This document shows positions 43,997 through 54,338 of a stretch of 64,000 nucleotides of DNA, piece after piece (the stretch's first letter is position 1; the number at the start of each line of letters is the position of its first letter). This DNA comes from Novosphingobium sp. 9. GTDB taxonomy: Bacteria; Pseudomonadota; Alphaproteobacteria; Sphingomonadales; Sphingomonadaceae. A model generated the notes under the pieces. It was given only the letters and a program-made list of their open reading frames with translations, had not been told where the DNA came from and did not search any database. The position numbers were made by a program, and so were the translations under genes. The stretch is taken from positions 744,501-808,500 of the forward strand of contig NZ_CP022707.1 of assembly GCF_025340265.1 (NCBI RefSeq), given 5' to 3'.

Positions 43997-46408
43997 ATGA
44001 AATTCTCTCTCTCGTGGCTCGCGCGCTACCTCGATACCGAGGCCGGCCTGCAGCAGATCTGCGATACGCTCAACGCCATCGGCCTCGAAGTCGAAGGCGT
44101 GGAAGACCCCGCTGCGAAGCTCGAAGGCTTCCGCATCGCCCGTGTGCTTACCGCCGCGCGTCACCCGGATGCGGACAAGCTGCAGGTGCTCAGCGTCGAT
44201 ACCGGTGAGGGCGCGCCCTTGCAGGTCGTCTGCGGTGCGCCCAATGCGCGTGCGGGCCTTGTCGGCGTGCTCGGCCTGCCCGGCGCGAGCGTGCCCGCGA
44301 ACGGCATGGTGCTGCGCAAGAGCGCGATCCGCGGTGTCGAATCCAACGGCATGATGTGCTCGACCCGCGAACTGGAACTGGGCGAGGATCACGACGGCAT
44401 CATCGAACTGCCCGAGGACGCGCCCATCGGCACGCCCTTCGCGCAGTATCACGGCGCCAGCCCGGTGATCGAAGTGGCGATCACCCCCAACCGCCCGGAC
44501 TGCATGGGCGTCTACGGCATCGCCCGCGACCTTGCGGCGGCAGGCCTCGGCACGTTGAAGCCCATCGCTTTCGCACCGGTTTCGGCAAGCTTCACCAGCC
44601 CCGTCGACGTGCGCACCGAGGACGCCGAAGGCGCACCTGCGCTCTATGGCCGGGTCGTGCGCGGCGTCACCAACGGCGCTTCGCCACAGTGGCTTCAGGA
44701 TGTGCTGATCGCCGCCGGACAGCGCCCGATCTCGGCGCTGGTGGACGTGACCAACTACCTCTCGCTCGGCTACGGCCGCCCGGCGCATGCCTATGACCTT
44801 GCCAAGCTGACCGGCGCGCTGGTCGCCCGCCGCGCCCGCGACGGCGAGACGGCCACGCTGCTGAACGAGAAGACCTACACGCTCGATGGCGAGATCACCG
44901 TCATTGCCGACGATGCCGAGATCCACGGCGTGGCAGGCGTGATGGGCGGCGAGCACTCGGGTTGCTCGGCGGAGACCCGCGACGTGCTGCTGGAGATCGC
45001 CTACTTCGATCCCGAGCGCATCGCCAGGGCGGGCCGCAAGCTCAACCTCACCTCCGACGCGCGCGGTCGTTTCGAGCGCGGCGTCGATCCGGCGTTCCTC
45101 GATACCGCGATGGACCTGCTGACCGCGCTGGTCGTCGAGACCTGCGGCGGCGAGGCGTCCGAAGTCGTGCGCGCCGGGGCTGCGCCTGCAACGCCCAAGA
45201 TCGTCCACTTCGATCCGGCGCTGACACAGCGTCTGGGCGGCGTGACCGTCGCCCCTGCCGAGCAGCAGCGCATTCTCGAATCGCTGGGCTTCTCGGTCGT
45301 GGCGAGCGAGGCCGGTTTCGACAGTGATTGGGCTGTCACCGTGCCGGGCTGGCGCCCGGACGTCGATGGCGCGCCCGATCTGGTCGAGGAAGTCGTGCGC
45401 ATCCACGGGCTCGACAAGGTGGAGAGCGTGGCTCTGCCGCGTGCCGATGGCGTGGCGCGTCCCACCGCGACGCCTGCGCAGATGCTGGAGCGCCGCCTGC
45501 GCCGCGCCGCTGCTGCGCGCGGGTTGAACGAGGCCGTCACCTGGTCGTTCCTGCCCGAGGCCGAGGCCGAGGCGTTCCGGGGCGAGGATGCGCTCTGGGT
45601 GCTGGCCAACCCGATCAGCGAAGACCTGAAGGCCATGCGTCCCTCGCTGCTGCCGGGGCTGCTGTCCGCCGCGCGCCGCAATCTCGATCGCGGGGCGTCC
45701 AGCCTGCGCCTGTTCGAGCTGGGCCGTCGTTACTTGCGCGGCAAGGGCGGCGCGAGCGACGAGCGCGTGACGCTGGGCGTCGTGCTCGCAGGCGAGAAGA
45801 CGCCGCGCGGCTGGGCGACCGGCAAGGCCGTTGCCTTCGATGCCTTCGATGCCAAGGCAGAGGCGCTCGCGCTGCTGGCCGAGGCAGGCGCACCGGTCGA
45901 TCGCCTGATGGTGATGGGCGAGGCAGGTACTCAGTTCCATCCCGGCCAGTCGGCCACGCTGCGCCTCGGGCCCAAGTCGGTGCTGGCGCGCTTCGGCATG
46001 CTGCATCCGGCGACCGCCAAGCTGTTCGATATCGACGGTCCGGTGGCGATGGTCGAGGTGTTCCTCGACGCGATCCCGGCCAAGAAGGGTGCCGCTACCT
46101 TTGCCCGCACCGCTTATGCGCCGCCCGCGCTGCAGGCGGTGACGCGCGACTTCGCGTTCCTCGCGCCGGTCCATCTGGCGGCAGGCGATCTGGTTCGGGC
46201 GGTGCAGGGTGCCGACAAGGCCAACATCGTCGCCGCGCGCCTGTTCGACGATTTCCGTGGGGCAGGCGTGCCCGAGGGGCACAAGTCGCTGGCGCTCGAA
46301 GTCACGCTCCAGCCGGTCGAGAAGACCTACAAGGACGAGGACATCAAGGCGGTGTCCGACAAGGTTGTGGCCGCCGCCGCCAAGCTCGGGGCGACCCTGC
46401 GGGGGTAA
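43997..46408 (+). CDS. pheT: Phenylalanine-tRNA ligase beta subunit
   Basis: An 803-residue subunit with the family domain order: an N-terminal OB-fold EMAP-like tRNA-binding domain (about 40-150), a B3/B4 editing domain with GVAGVMGGEHSG, a B5 domain (RLGGVTVAPAEQQRILESLGFSV), a catalytic-like core and a C-terminal FDX-ACB domain (PPALQAVTRDFAFLAP). ATG at 43997 follows GGACAT. Confidence 0.95.
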   Translation: MKFSLSWLARYLDTEAGLQQICDTLNAIGLEVEGVEDPAAKLEGFRIARVLTAARHPDADKLQVLSVDTGEGAPLQVVCGAPNARAGLVGVLGLPGASVPANGMVLRKSAIRGVESNGMMCSTRELELGEDHDGIIELPEDAPIGTPFAQYHGASPVIEVAITPNRPDCMGVYGIARDLAAAGLGTLKPIAFAPVSASFTSPVDVRTEDAEGAPALYGRVVRGVTNGASPQWLQDVLIAAGQRPISALVDVTNYLSLGYGRPAHAYDLAKLTGALVARRARDGETATLLNEKTYTLDGEITVIADDAEIHGVAGVMGGEHSGCSAETRDVLLEIAYFDPERIARAGRKLNLTSDARGRFERGVDPAFLDTAMDLLTALVVETCGGEASEVVRAGAAPATPKIVHFDPALTQRLGGVTVAPAEQQRILESLGFSVVASEAGFDSDWAVTVPGWRPDVDGAPDLVEEVVRIHGLDKVESVALPRADGVARPTATPAQMLERRLRRAAAARGLNEAVTWSFLPEAEAEAFRGEDALWVLANPISEDLKAMRPSLLPGLLSAARRNLDRGASSLRLFELGRRYLRGKGGASDERVTLGVVLAGEKTPRGWATGKAVAFDAFDAKAEALALLAEAGAPVDRLMVMGEAGTQFHPGQSATLRLGPKSVLARFGMLHPATAKLFDIDGPVAMVEVFLDAIPAKKGAATFARTAYAPPALQAVTRDFAFLAPVHLAAGDLVRAVQGADKANIVAARLFDDFRGAGVPEGHKSLALEVTLQPVEKTYKDEDIKAVSDKVVAAAAKLGATLRG

Positions 46409-46414
46409 TCCCGG

Positions 46415-47335
46415 ATGCCGTTCTGGAAATGGAGACGATCGCCGGTGATTGACAAGGACTTCGTGACCATCACCTCCGGCGATCTTTCCGCCCGGATCAA
46501 TCCCCTGGGTGCGGAACTGTGGTCGCTCACCGATCGTCAGGGCCGTGAGTACATGACCGATGCGGACCCGGCCTTCTGGACCGGACACGCGCCGGTGCTG
46601 TTTCCCATCGTCGGCGCGCTGAACGGCAACCGCTATCGCCTCGACGGGCAGGAATACGGCCTTTCCAAGCACGGCTTCGCGCGCCATTCGCGCTTCGAGG
46701 TGATCGAGGCGGGCGAGGGCGTCGCGCGTTTCCGCCTGTCCGACAGTGCCGAGACGCGCGGGGTCTATCCGTTCGCCTTCGCGCTGGAGATGGCCTTTGA
46801 GCTCGACGGTGCGCGCCTGTCGATGACCGGCACCGTGACCAATCCCGGCGAGGGCGCGCTGCCGTTCAGCTTCGGCTTCCATCCCGCGTTTGCCTGGCCG
46901 CTGCCCGGCGGCGCGGCCAAGGCCGACCACGCGATCGCCTTTGACCAGAGCGAGCCGCAGCCGATCCGCGCGGTCGATCTCAAGTCCGGCCTGCTGCTGC
47001 CCGAGACCATTCCCACGCCTGTCGAAGGCCACACCTTCACGCCGACGTCCGAACTGTTCGAGGCCGACGCGCTGATCTGGGACGATCTCGCCAGCCGCGC
47101 GCTGACGTTTGGAGCGCCGGGTGGCACGCAACTCGCCATCGCTTTTCCCGAGACGCCGATGCTGGGCATCTGGCAGAAGCCGGGCGCGGCCTATCTTTGC
47201 GTCGAGCCCTGGCAGGGCCATGCCGATCCGGTCGGCTTCGCGGGCGATTTCCGCGAGAAGCCGGGCGTGGTCGAACTCGCACCGGGTGCCTCGCGCGGCT
47301 TCCGCATGGACGTGACGGTGCTGCCCGCCGACTGA
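46415..47335 (+). CDS. Aldose 1-epimerase family protein
   Basis: A 306-residue galactose-mutarotase-fold protein of the LacX-like branch: INPLGAELWSL near the N-terminus, LSKHGFARHSRF (first active-site His), FSFGFHPAFAWPL (second His) and CVEPWQGHADP (base-side Glu). It would interconvert sugar anomers. The exact substrate is unknown. The ATG at 46415 lies six bases after pheT. GTG at 46445 is an alternative start. Confidence 0.82.
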   Translation: MPFWKWRRSPVIDKDFVTITSGDLSARINPLGAELWSLTDRQGREYMTDADPAFWTGHAPVLFPIVGALNGNRYRLDGQEYGLSKHGFARHSRFEVIEAGEGVARFRLSDSAETRGVYPFAFALEMAFELDGARLSMTGTVTNPGEGALPFSFGFHPAFAWPLPGGAAKADHAIAFDQSEPQPIRAVDLKSGLLLPETIPTPVEGHTFTPTSELFEADALIWDDLASRALTFGAPGGTQLAIAFPETPMLGIWQKPGAAYLCVEPWQGHADPVGFAGDFREKPGVVELAPGASRGFRMDVTVLPAD

Positions 47336-47386
47336 TCCCCCGCGCGCCTTTCATTCCTATTCGCAAACTAGCCAAGGAGATTGCCC

Positions 47387-48136
47387 ATGAAGACCGCACT
47401 TGTGACCGGCGGAACCGCCGGAATCGGCGAAGCCTGCGTGCGTGCATTCGTGAAGGCGGGCTGGCGCGTCGTGACCACCGGCCGCCGTGCCGATCGGCTT
47501 GAGGCGCTGGTCACCGATCTGGGCGCCGACAAGGTCCATGCGCTCGTTTTCGACGTGCGCGATGAAGCCGCGCGCGATGCCGCGCTGGCGTCGCTTCCCG
47601 CCGAGTTCGCCGCGATCGACTGTCTGGTAAACAATGCCGGGCTCGCGCTCGGCACCGAACCGGCGCAGCAGGCCAGCGTCGACAACTGGAAGACGATGAT
47701 CGACACCAACGTGACCGCACTGGTCTCGCTTACCCACAAGCTGCTGCCGGGCCTGATCGAACGCAAGGGGGCGATCGTCAATCTCGCCTCGACCGCCGCG
47801 ACCTATCCCTACACCGGCGGCAACGTCTACGGCGGCACCAAGGCTTTCGTCCACCAGTTCAGCCTCGGCCTGCGTTCGGACCTGCACGGCACCGGTGTGC
47901 GCGTCACCTCGATCGAGCCGGGCATGGTCGAGACCGAGTTCACGCTGATCCGCACCGGCGGCAGCCAGGCGGCTTCGGATGCGCTCTATGGCGGCTCCAA
48001 CCCGATGACCGGTGACGATATCGCCGAGACGATCCTGTGGGTGGCGACGCTGCCGCCGCACCTCAACATCAACACGCTGGAACTGATGCCGGTCAGCCAA
48101 TCGTTCGCGGGCTTCCAGGTCGCGCGCGTAGGCTGA
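47387..48136 (+). CDS. SDR-family NAD(P)-dependent oxidoreductase (YdfG-like)
   Basis: A 249-residue short-chain dehydrogenase: TGGTAGIG cofactor loop, NNAG, catalytic Ser in NLASTAATYPY and YGGTK. The PGMVETEF sequence and length fit the YdfG-type 3-hydroxy acid/serine dehydrogenases. TGRRAD after the second strand suggests NADPH. The ATG at 47387 has AAGGAG 8 bases upstream. Confidence 0.82.
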   Translation: MKTALVTGGTAGIGEACVRAFVKAGWRVVTTGRRADRLEALVTDLGADKVHALVFDVRDEAARDAALASLPAEFAAIDCLVNNAGLALGTEPAQQASVDNWKTMIDTNVTALVSLTHKLLPGLIERKGAIVNLASTAATYPYTGGNVYGGTKAFVHQFSLGLRSDLHGTGVRVTSIEPGMVETEFTLIRTGGSQAASDALYGGSNPMTGDDIAETILWVATLPPHLNINTLELMPVSQSFAGFQVARVG

Positions 48137-48226
48137 TCTGCGGATGTGGTGCTGCGGGGGAGGCTGTCTCTCCCGCGCGCCAACAACAGGCTATGAAATC
48201 CGCGCGCGCGCCGGTAATGCGCGCCG

Positions 48227-49765
48227 ATGACCAATTCCCGTCGCACATTCGCGATCATCTCGCACCCGGACGCGGGCAAGACCACGCTGACCGAGAAGCT
48301 GCTGCTGCAGGGCGGCGCCATCCACCTGGCCGGACAGGTCAAGGCGCGTGGCGCGGCCCGGCGTGCGCGCTCGGACTGGATGAAGATCGAGCAGCAGCGC
48401 GGCATCTCCGTGACCAGTTCGGTCATGACGTTCGAGAAGACCAACGCCGACGGTTCGACCGTGACGTTCAACCTGCTCGATACGCCGGGGCACGAGGACT
48501 TCTCGGAAGACACCTATCGCACGCTCACCGCCGTCGATTCGGCGATCATGGTGATCGACGCGGCCAAGGGTATCGAGCCGCAGACGCGCAAGCTGTTCGA
48601 GGTCTGCCGCCTGCGCTCGCTGCCGATCATCACCTTCATCAACAAAGTCGACCGCGAAGGCCGCCCGTGCTTCGACATTCTCGACGAAGTGGCGGACAAG
48701 CTGGCGCTCGACGTGTGCCCGATGTCCTGGCCGGTCGGCATGGGCGGCATTTTCGAGGGCATTCTCGACATCGCATCGGGCCGGGTCAGCCGTCCCGAAG
48801 GTGCCTCTAAGGAGTTCCTCGGCAAGGTGGACGAAGGCGCGACGCTGCCTGCCGAAGTCGCCGACGAACTGGAACTGGCGCAGGCGGGCTATCCCGAGTT
48901 CGATCTCGACGCCTATCTCGGCGGCGATCTGACGCCGGTCTATTTCGGCTCCGCGCTCAAGAACTTCGGCGTGGCCGAGCTGATCGACGCGATCTCGAAG
49001 TTTTCGCCGCCGCCGCGCGCGCAGCCCAGCGACACCGGCCCGGTCGAGCCCGAGGAGAAGGAAGTCACCGGCTTCATCTTCAAGGTGCAGGCCAACATGG
49101 ACCCGATGCACCGGGACCGTATCGCCTTCATGCGGCTGGTCTCGGGCACTTTCAAGCGCGGCATGAAGCTGACGCCCTCGGGGCTGGGCAAGCCGATCGC
49201 GGTCCACTCGCCGATTCTGTTCTTCGCGCAGGATCGCGAGATCGCCGACAACGCAGAGCCCGGCGATATCATCGGCATTCCCAACCACGGCACCTTGCGC
49301 GTGGGCGATACCCTGTCGGAAAAGAACCAGGTCCGCTTCACCGGCCTGCCCAACTTTGCGCCGGAAATCCTGCGTCGTGTCCAGCTCAAGGACCCGACCA
49401 AGACCAAGCAGCTTCGCAAGGCGCTCGACGATCTGTCCGAAGAGGGCGTGATTCAGGTGTTCTACCCGGAGATCGGCTCGCAGTGGGTGGTCGGTGTCGT
49501 CGGCCAGCTCCAGCTCGACGTGCTGATCTCGCGGCTTGAGGCGGAGTACAAGGTCGAGGCGGTGCTCGAAGCCTCCCCCTTCGATACCGCGCGCTGGCTC
49601 AAGGGTGACGACAAGGCGCTCAAGGACTTCGCGGAGTTCAACAAGATGAACCTCGCGCGCGATCGCGATGGCGATCCGGTGTTCATGGCCCGCTCGGCCT
49701 GGGACGTCAGCTACCAGCAGGAACGTAATCCCGATCTCGCCTTCAGCGCCACCAAGGAGCGCTGA
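48227..49765 (+). CDS. prfC: Peptide chain release factor 3
   Basis: A 512-residue translational GTPase that removes RF1/RF2 from the ribosome. The G motifs are SHPDAGKTT (12-20), DTPGHEDFSEDTYR and NKVDREG. The C-terminal RF3-specific domain includes GVVGQLQLDVLISRLEAEY. The length is close to E. coli RF3 (529). The 90-base gap before it shows no terminator. Confidence 0.93.
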   Translation: MTNSRRTFAIISHPDAGKTTLTEKLLLQGGAIHLAGQVKARGAARRARSDWMKIEQQRGISVTSSVMTFEKTNADGSTVTFNLLDTPGHEDFSEDTYRTLTAVDSAIMVIDAAKGIEPQTRKLFEVCRLRSLPIITFINKVDREGRPCFDILDEVADKLALDVCPMSWPVGMGGIFEGILDIASGRVSRPEGASKEFLGKVDEGATLPAEVADELELAQAGYPEFDLDAYLGGDLTPVYFGSALKNFGVAELIDAISKFSPPPRAQPSDTGPVEPEEKEVTGFIFKVQANMDPMHRDRIAFMRLVSGTFKRGMKLTPSGLGKPIAVHSPILFFAQDREIADNAEPGDIIGIPNHGTLRVGDTLSEKNQVRFTGLPNFAPEILRRVQLKDPTKTKQLRKALDDLSEEGVIQVFYPEIGSQWVVGVVGQLQLDVLISRLEAEYKVEAVLEASPFDTARWLKGDDKALKDFAEFNKMNLARDRDGDPVFMARSAWDVSYQQERNPDLAFSATKER

Positions 49766-49885
49766 GGCCGACTTAACGGCGCGAAAGCGGGGGTAGAGAG
49801 AGCGACAGAGGGAACCGGAGCGACGCTCGCGGTTTGCTCTGGCAGGGGCATCTCCGTCCCGTCCTCTCCACCCCGCCGGGCTGCC

Positions 49886-50590
49886 ATGCAGATCACCTTC
49901 GCCAGCTACAATATCCACAAGGCCGTCGGCATCGACCGGCGCCGCGATCCCGAGCGCATCCTCTCGATCCTGCGCGAGATCGATGCCGATGTCGTGGCGC
50001 TGCAGGAGGTCGACCGGCGCTATGGTCGGCGCATGAGCGTGCTGCCGCTCGACATGATCCATGCGACCACGGCCTATGAGCCGGTGCCGCTGTCGATGAA
50101 GCCTGACAGCCTTGGCTGGCACGGCAACGCGATCCTCGTGCGGCGGGGCATCACCCTGATCGAGGCGCAGGCGGTGCCGCTGCCGGTGCTGGAGCCGCGC
50201 GGGGCGATCTGTGCCGAGCTTGAAAAGGACGGGCGCCGGTTCCGCGCCATTGGCATGCATCTCGATCTTTCGGGCCTGCGCCGCCGACATCAGATCCGCA
50301 GCGTGCTGGCGCATGTTGACGGCTGCGCTGCCCGTTGCCCCACCGTGATGATGGGCGATCTCAACGAGTGGTCGCAGGCGGGAGGTTCGCTGCGGGAATT
50401 TGCAGCGCCGTGGCAGGTGTTGGCGCCGGGGCGCAGTTTTCCGTCGCGCCGCCCGATGGCCCAGCTCGATCGCATCATTGTTTCGCCGGAATGGGGTGTG
50501 ATGACAACGAACGTTCACAGAACGGCGCTATCGGCGACAGGATCGGACCATCTGCCCGTCCATGCGACACTTTCTCTGCCTAAAAAATAG
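49886..50590 (+). CDS. Endonuclease/exonuclease/phosphatase family protein
   Basis: A 234-residue EEP-fold metallohydrolase: ASYNIHKAVG (Asn), VVALQEVD (metal Glu), GMHLDLSG, MMGDLNEW (Asp, Asn) and the final SDHLPVHATL (catalytic His). Family members cleave DNA, RNA or phospholipid head groups. The substrate here is unknown. No signal peptide is seen, so it is probably cytoplasmic. Confidence 0.82.
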   Translation: MQITFASYNIHKAVGIDRRRDPERILSILREIDADVVALQEVDRRYGRRMSVLPLDMIHATTAYEPVPLSMKPDSLGWHGNAILVRRGITLIEAQAVPLPVLEPRGAICAELEKDGRRFRAIGMHLDLSGLRRRHQIRSVLAHVDGCAARCPTVMMGDLNEWSQAGGSLREFAAPWQVLAPGRSFPSRRPMAQLDRIIVSPEWGVMTTNVHRTALSATGSDHLPVHATLSLPKK

Positions 50591-50685
50591 GCAGTGTGCT
50601 CGCGAATCGGGCGATGAATTGAGTTTTTCGCGCGACCGGATGCGGGAACTTTGTCCGAATCCTCCATATCCTTACCGGATTGTAA

Positions 50686-51090
<405 letters not shown>

Positions 51091-51116
51091 TCCGCGCTTT
51101 CGGAGGGATTTCCACG

Positions 51117-52417
51117 ATGTTTCGCAAGCTTCTGAGCGGCGCCGGCGCACTGGGTGCGTCTCTGGCTGTCGCCATGCCCGCCTCGGCGCAGGCCGCCGCG
51201 ACGCCGACCATCAACAGCGGTGACACCGCCTGGATGATGACGTCGACGCTCCTCGTTCTCATGATGATCGTTCCTGGTCTCGCCCTGTTCTACGGCGGTC
51301 TGACCCGCTCGAAGAACATGCTCTCGACGATGACGCAGATCGGCGCCGTGGCGTGCTTCGCCATGCTGATCTGGGTGATCTACGGCTATTCGATGGCCTT
51401 CGGTGACGGCGGCAACGCTTTCGTCGCGGGCTTCGGCAAGGCCTTCATGAAGGGTGTCACGCCGGACTCGGTTTCGGGCACGATCCCTGAATACGTCTTC
51501 GCCTGCTTCCAGATGACCTTCGCCGCGATCACCATCGCGCTGGTTCTGGGTTCGACTGTCGAGCGCATGAAGTTCTCGGCCGTCATGGTCTTCGCGCTGG
51601 TCTGGCTGACCATCGTCTACTTCCCGATCGCGCACATGGTCTGGGCACCGACCGGCTACTTCTTCGGTCTCGGCGCGCTTGACTACGCCGGTGGTACGGT
51701 CGTCCACATCAACGCCGGTGTCTCGGCGCTGGTGGCCGCGATCATGCTCGGCAAGCGCAAGGGCTACCCGCATGAGCCGATGGCGCCGCACTCGCTGACG
51801 CTGACCGGCGTCGGCACCGGTCTGCTGTGGGTGGGCTGGTTCGGCTTCAACGCAGGCTCGGCGCTTGCCGCCAACGGCGCTGCCAGCCTTGCCATGATCA
51901 ACACTTTCGTCGCCACCGCTTCGGCCGGTCTGTTCTGGATGCTCGCCGAGCGTCTGGCAGGGCACAAGGGTTCGGCTCTGGGCCTGTGCTCGGGTATCGT
52001 CGCCGGTCTCGTCGCCGTCACCCCGCCGCTGGCAACTCTGGCCCGTTCGGCGCGATCATTCTGGGCGCCGTCGCCTCGATCGTCTGCTTCTTCGCGGTCA
52101 GCAAGCTCAAGCCCAAGCTCGGCTATGACGACGCGCTCGATGCTTTCGGTGTCCACGGCATCGGCGGCATGATCGGCGCAGTCGGCACCGGCATTGTCTA
52201 CGCCCCGATGTTCGGTGGCCCCGGCAAGCCGGACTTCGTGATCGGCCACCAGCTGCTGGTGCAGGTCGAAGCCGTCGTCGCCACCATCGTCATCTCGACC
52301 ATCGGCACCGTGATCGCGATCACCATTGCCAAGCTCATCACTGGCCTGCGCGTCAGCGAAGAGGTCGAGCTCGAAGGTCTCGACATCGGCGAGCACGGCG
52401 AGCGCGCCTACAACTGA
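51117..52417 (+). pseudogene. amtB: Ammonium transporter AmtB (frameshifted as sequenced)
   Basis: A polytopic ammonium channel with a signal peptide (cleavage near SAQA), then 11 expected helices. Family signatures present are the start of the first helix, NSGDTAWMMTSTLLVLMM, then FYGGLTRSKNML, DYAGGTVVHINAG, FGFNAGSAL and DAFGVHGIGGMIGA. The frame breaks in the C run 52021-52024. One extra C gives VTPAAGNSGPFGAIILG and continues to 52417, about 433 residues. The well-preserved ends and intact operon argue for a sequencing error. GGAGG lies 9 bases before the ATG. Confidence 0.88.
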
Positions 52418-52512
52418 GTTTTTACCGAATTGGCGGGGGCAAGGGTTTCCTCTCTCCTCTTCTCCCAACGGTTCCCGCCAAACCATGTTCCTCCTGCGAA
52501 CACAGACTTATC

Positions 52513-52542
52513 GGGCCGAGGCGCAAGCTTCGGCCCTTTTTT
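52513..52542 (+). terminator. Intrinsic terminator of glnK-amtB
   Basis: The stem GGGCCGAG (52513-52520) / TTCGGCCC (52529-52536, last pair G-U) has an 8-base loop and is followed by six T. Confidence 0.8.
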
Positions 52543-52581
52543 CTTGGGTCTTGCAGGGGATATAAGCGTGCCGCGAGCACA

Positions 52582-52618
52582 AAAAGGCCTCCAGACATGC
52601 TCTGTCTGGAGGCCTTTT
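52582..52618. terminator. Bidirectional terminator, 16-bp perfect stem
   Basis: AAAAGGCCTCCAGACA (52582-52597) pairs perfectly with TGTCTGGAGGCCTTTT (52603-52618) around a 5-base loop. It lies between amtB and the converging DUF442 gene and can act on both strands. Confidence 0.85.
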
Positions 52619-52683
52619 GGAATGCGGCGATCAGGCGTTCAGCAGGGCATGCCCCTCTGGCGTGCCAGTTTCGGCTCGGTCGA

Positions 52684-53112
52684 TTACCCGTGGCCCGCCG
52701 CGAGCATGTCGATCAGCGCGCGAATCGGGGTGACGTCGTACCCGGCCTCAGCGGCGCGGGCGGCGATCACGTCCGGCGCGTCGCCCGCGCGGGCCGAGGC
52801 CAGTGCCCAGAGCAGGGTCGAGCGGGTGCCCGAGCGGCAGTAGGCCAGCACCGGCCCTTCCGCATCGAGTGCGGCATCCATGGCTTCGACCTGTCCCTGG
52901 CTGAAGCCGGAATGGCCGACCGGAATCGCGATGTAATCGATCCCGGCGGCGCGGGCGGCAGCTTCGATGCTCTCGCCCGGCGTCTGGTCTTCGCTTTCGC
53001 CCTCGGGGCGGTTGTTAATGATTCGCACGATCCCGAGTCGGCTGGCCTCAGCCACCGCATCAACGTCGATCTGCGGACTGGCGAAGACGGAATCGGTGAT
53101 TTTGCGGAACAT
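52684..53112 (-). CDS. TIGR01244/DUF442 family phosphatase-like protein
   Basis: A 142-residue protein with a dual-specificity-phosphatase-like fold and a cysteine loop YCRSGTRS (C-x4-R-S, as usual for this family). GIVRIINNRPEGES is also typical. It matches the N-terminal domain of Blh-type proteins linked to sulfide/persulfide handling. The reaction of stand-alone members is unclear. It is divergent from the cold-shock gene. Confidence 0.78.
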   Translation of the reverse strand: MFRKITDSVFASPQIDVDAVAEASRLGIVRIINNRPEGESEDQTPGESIEAAARAAGIDYIAIPVGHSGFSQGQVEAMDAALDAEGPVLAYCRSGTRSTLLWALASARAGDAPDVIAARAAEAGYDVTPIRALIDMLAAGHG

Positions 53113-53413
53113 GGGCGACCCTTCGGTGCTGCGCCAAGGGCACGATGAAAGGTGCCATTGGCAGGTTGTGTCGCGGTAGAAGACCTTCCGGCAAGATCAG
53201 GCAAGTGCAAAATGGAATGATCGCAACTGAATCTCGCCGATTCCGCTGATGTCCTGCGTATTTGTGTTCGCCAACGGACTTTGAGTGGTGTAAGGTCGCG
53301 AATTGAAGGACTGTTTGCTGCGCTTTTGGCGCGGCGCAGTGCTGTGCCCGACGCGCCACGTCCACGCGCTCGGGGGAATGAATCTGGGGCGGAGCGAAGG
53401 TACGTTCGTAGAC
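53113..53413. other. Intergenic region before the cold-shock gene
   Basis: About 300 bases separate the DUF442 and cold-shock genes. It must hold two divergent promoters. The right half could be the long leader common in cold-shock mRNAs. A CTGCGC/GCGCAG stem is present near 53319-53340. No gene or clear motif is seen. Confidence 0.35.
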
Positions 53414-54196
53414 ATGAGTTTTGACAAAGGTCGTCGCGGAAGGGGACGCGATAAACGAGATCAGTTTGGAGAGAACGAGTTCGATCCGTTCTATGCCGGA
53501 CAGGATCGCTTCGGCGGCGGTGGTGACCGTTTCGGGGGCGGTGGTGACCGCTTCGGCGGCGGTGGCGGCTACGGCGGTGGTGGCGGCGGCTTCGGCGGCG
53601 GCTCGCGCGGTGGCGGCTTCGGCGGCGGCGGTGGCGGCTTCGGCGGTGGTTCGCGTGGCGGCGGCTTCGGCGGCGGCCCGCGTGGTGGCGGCGGTGGCGG
53701 CATGCCCGGCCAGGTCGTCGGCGAAGGTACTGGCGTCGTCAAGTTCTTCAACGCAGCCAAGGGCTTCGGCTTCATCCAGCGCGATGAAGGCGGCGACGAT
53801 GTGTTCGTTCACATCAGCGCGGTCGAGCGTGCAGGCCTTGAAGGTCTGGCCGAAGGTCAGCAGCTGCAGTTCCAGCTCGTCGATCGCGGCGGCAAGATTT
53901 CGGCGGCCGAGCTTTCGGTCGTTGGCGAAGTCATCGCCGTCGAGAAGCGCGAGCCCGCTCCGCAGCGTCAGCTCACCGGTGAGCGTGCCAGCGGCACGGT
54001 CAAGTTCTTCAATTCCATGAAGGGCTTCGGCTTCATCACCCGTGATGACGGCCAGCCGGACGCATTCGTTCACATCAGCGCTGTCGAGCGTTCGGGCCTG
54101 CCGGGTCTGAACGAAGGCGACCGTGTGGAGTTCGACATCGAGGTCGATCGACGAGGCAAGTACTCGGCGGTCAACCTTTCGTCGCTTCAGGGTTGA
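53414..54196 (+). CDS. Double cold-shock-domain protein with glycine-rich N-terminus
   Basis: A 260-residue RNA/DNA-binding protein. Residues 1-30 are basic, with [10 protein letters not shown]. About residues 35-100 are almost only Gly with Phe, Arg and Ser in FGGG and RGGG units. Two cold-shock domains follow, each with the RNP motifs ([15 protein letters not shown] ... [26 protein letters not shown] ... [10 protein letters not shown]), separated by a charged linker. The Gly-rich part resembles RGG-type disordered regions that aid RNA binding or condensation. The ATG at 53414 was preferred over a 37-residue longer frame. A terminator follows. Confidence 0.8.
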   Translation: MSFDKGRRGRGRDKRDQFGENEFDPFYAGQDRFGGGGDRFGGGGDRFGGGGGYGGGGGGFGGGSRGGGFGGGGGGFGGGSRGGGFGGGPRGGGGGGMPGQVVGEGTGVVKFFNAAKGFGFIQRDEGGDDVFVHISAVERAGLEGLAEGQQLQFQLVDRGGKISAAELSVVGEVIAVEKREPAPQRQLTGERASGTVKFFNSMKGFGFITRDDGQPDAFVHISAVERSGLPGLNEGDRVEFDIEVDRRGKYSAVNLSSLQG

Positions 54197-54255
54197 TCTG
54201 ACCCGCCTTTCCCCGGCGGTTTGACCGGGGAAGGCAACAGACTAGAAGCACGCAG

Positions 54256-54289
54256 ATGGCGGCCCTTCCGGGGCCGCCATTTGTCGTTT
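54256..54289 (+). terminator. Intrinsic terminator of the cold-shock gene
   Basis: ATGGCGGCCC (54256-54265) pairs with GGGCCGCCAT (54271-54280) around TTCCG, followed by TTGTCGTTT. A second imperfect hairpin (TTCCCCGG / CCGGGGAA) lies about 40 bases upstream. Confidence 0.7.
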
Positions 54290-54338
54290 GCAGTGCAAGA
54301 GTTTCATTTCACCGATTTGTTTCATCAAGGAATTCGTC

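Noticed and set aside
43913..47221. A 1,102-codon open frame on the minus strand opposite pheT and the epimerase gene
   Set aside because: It is the antisense frame of conserved genes, has the composition typical of GC-rich shadow frames (Arg, Gly, His, Asp rich) and shows no domain.
49766..49885. Possible tRNA or small RNA between prfC and the EEP gene
   Set aside because: No cloverleaf, CCA-adjacent acceptor stem or terminator can be drawn from the sequence.
48191..50518. A 775-codon minus-strand open frame opposite prfC and the EEP gene
   Set aside because: Same reason: a shadow of conserved coding sequence on the other strand.
53500..53720. Simple-sequence DNA repeat
   Set aside because: The GGCGGT-type repetition is explained by the Gly-rich coding sequence of the cold-shock protein.
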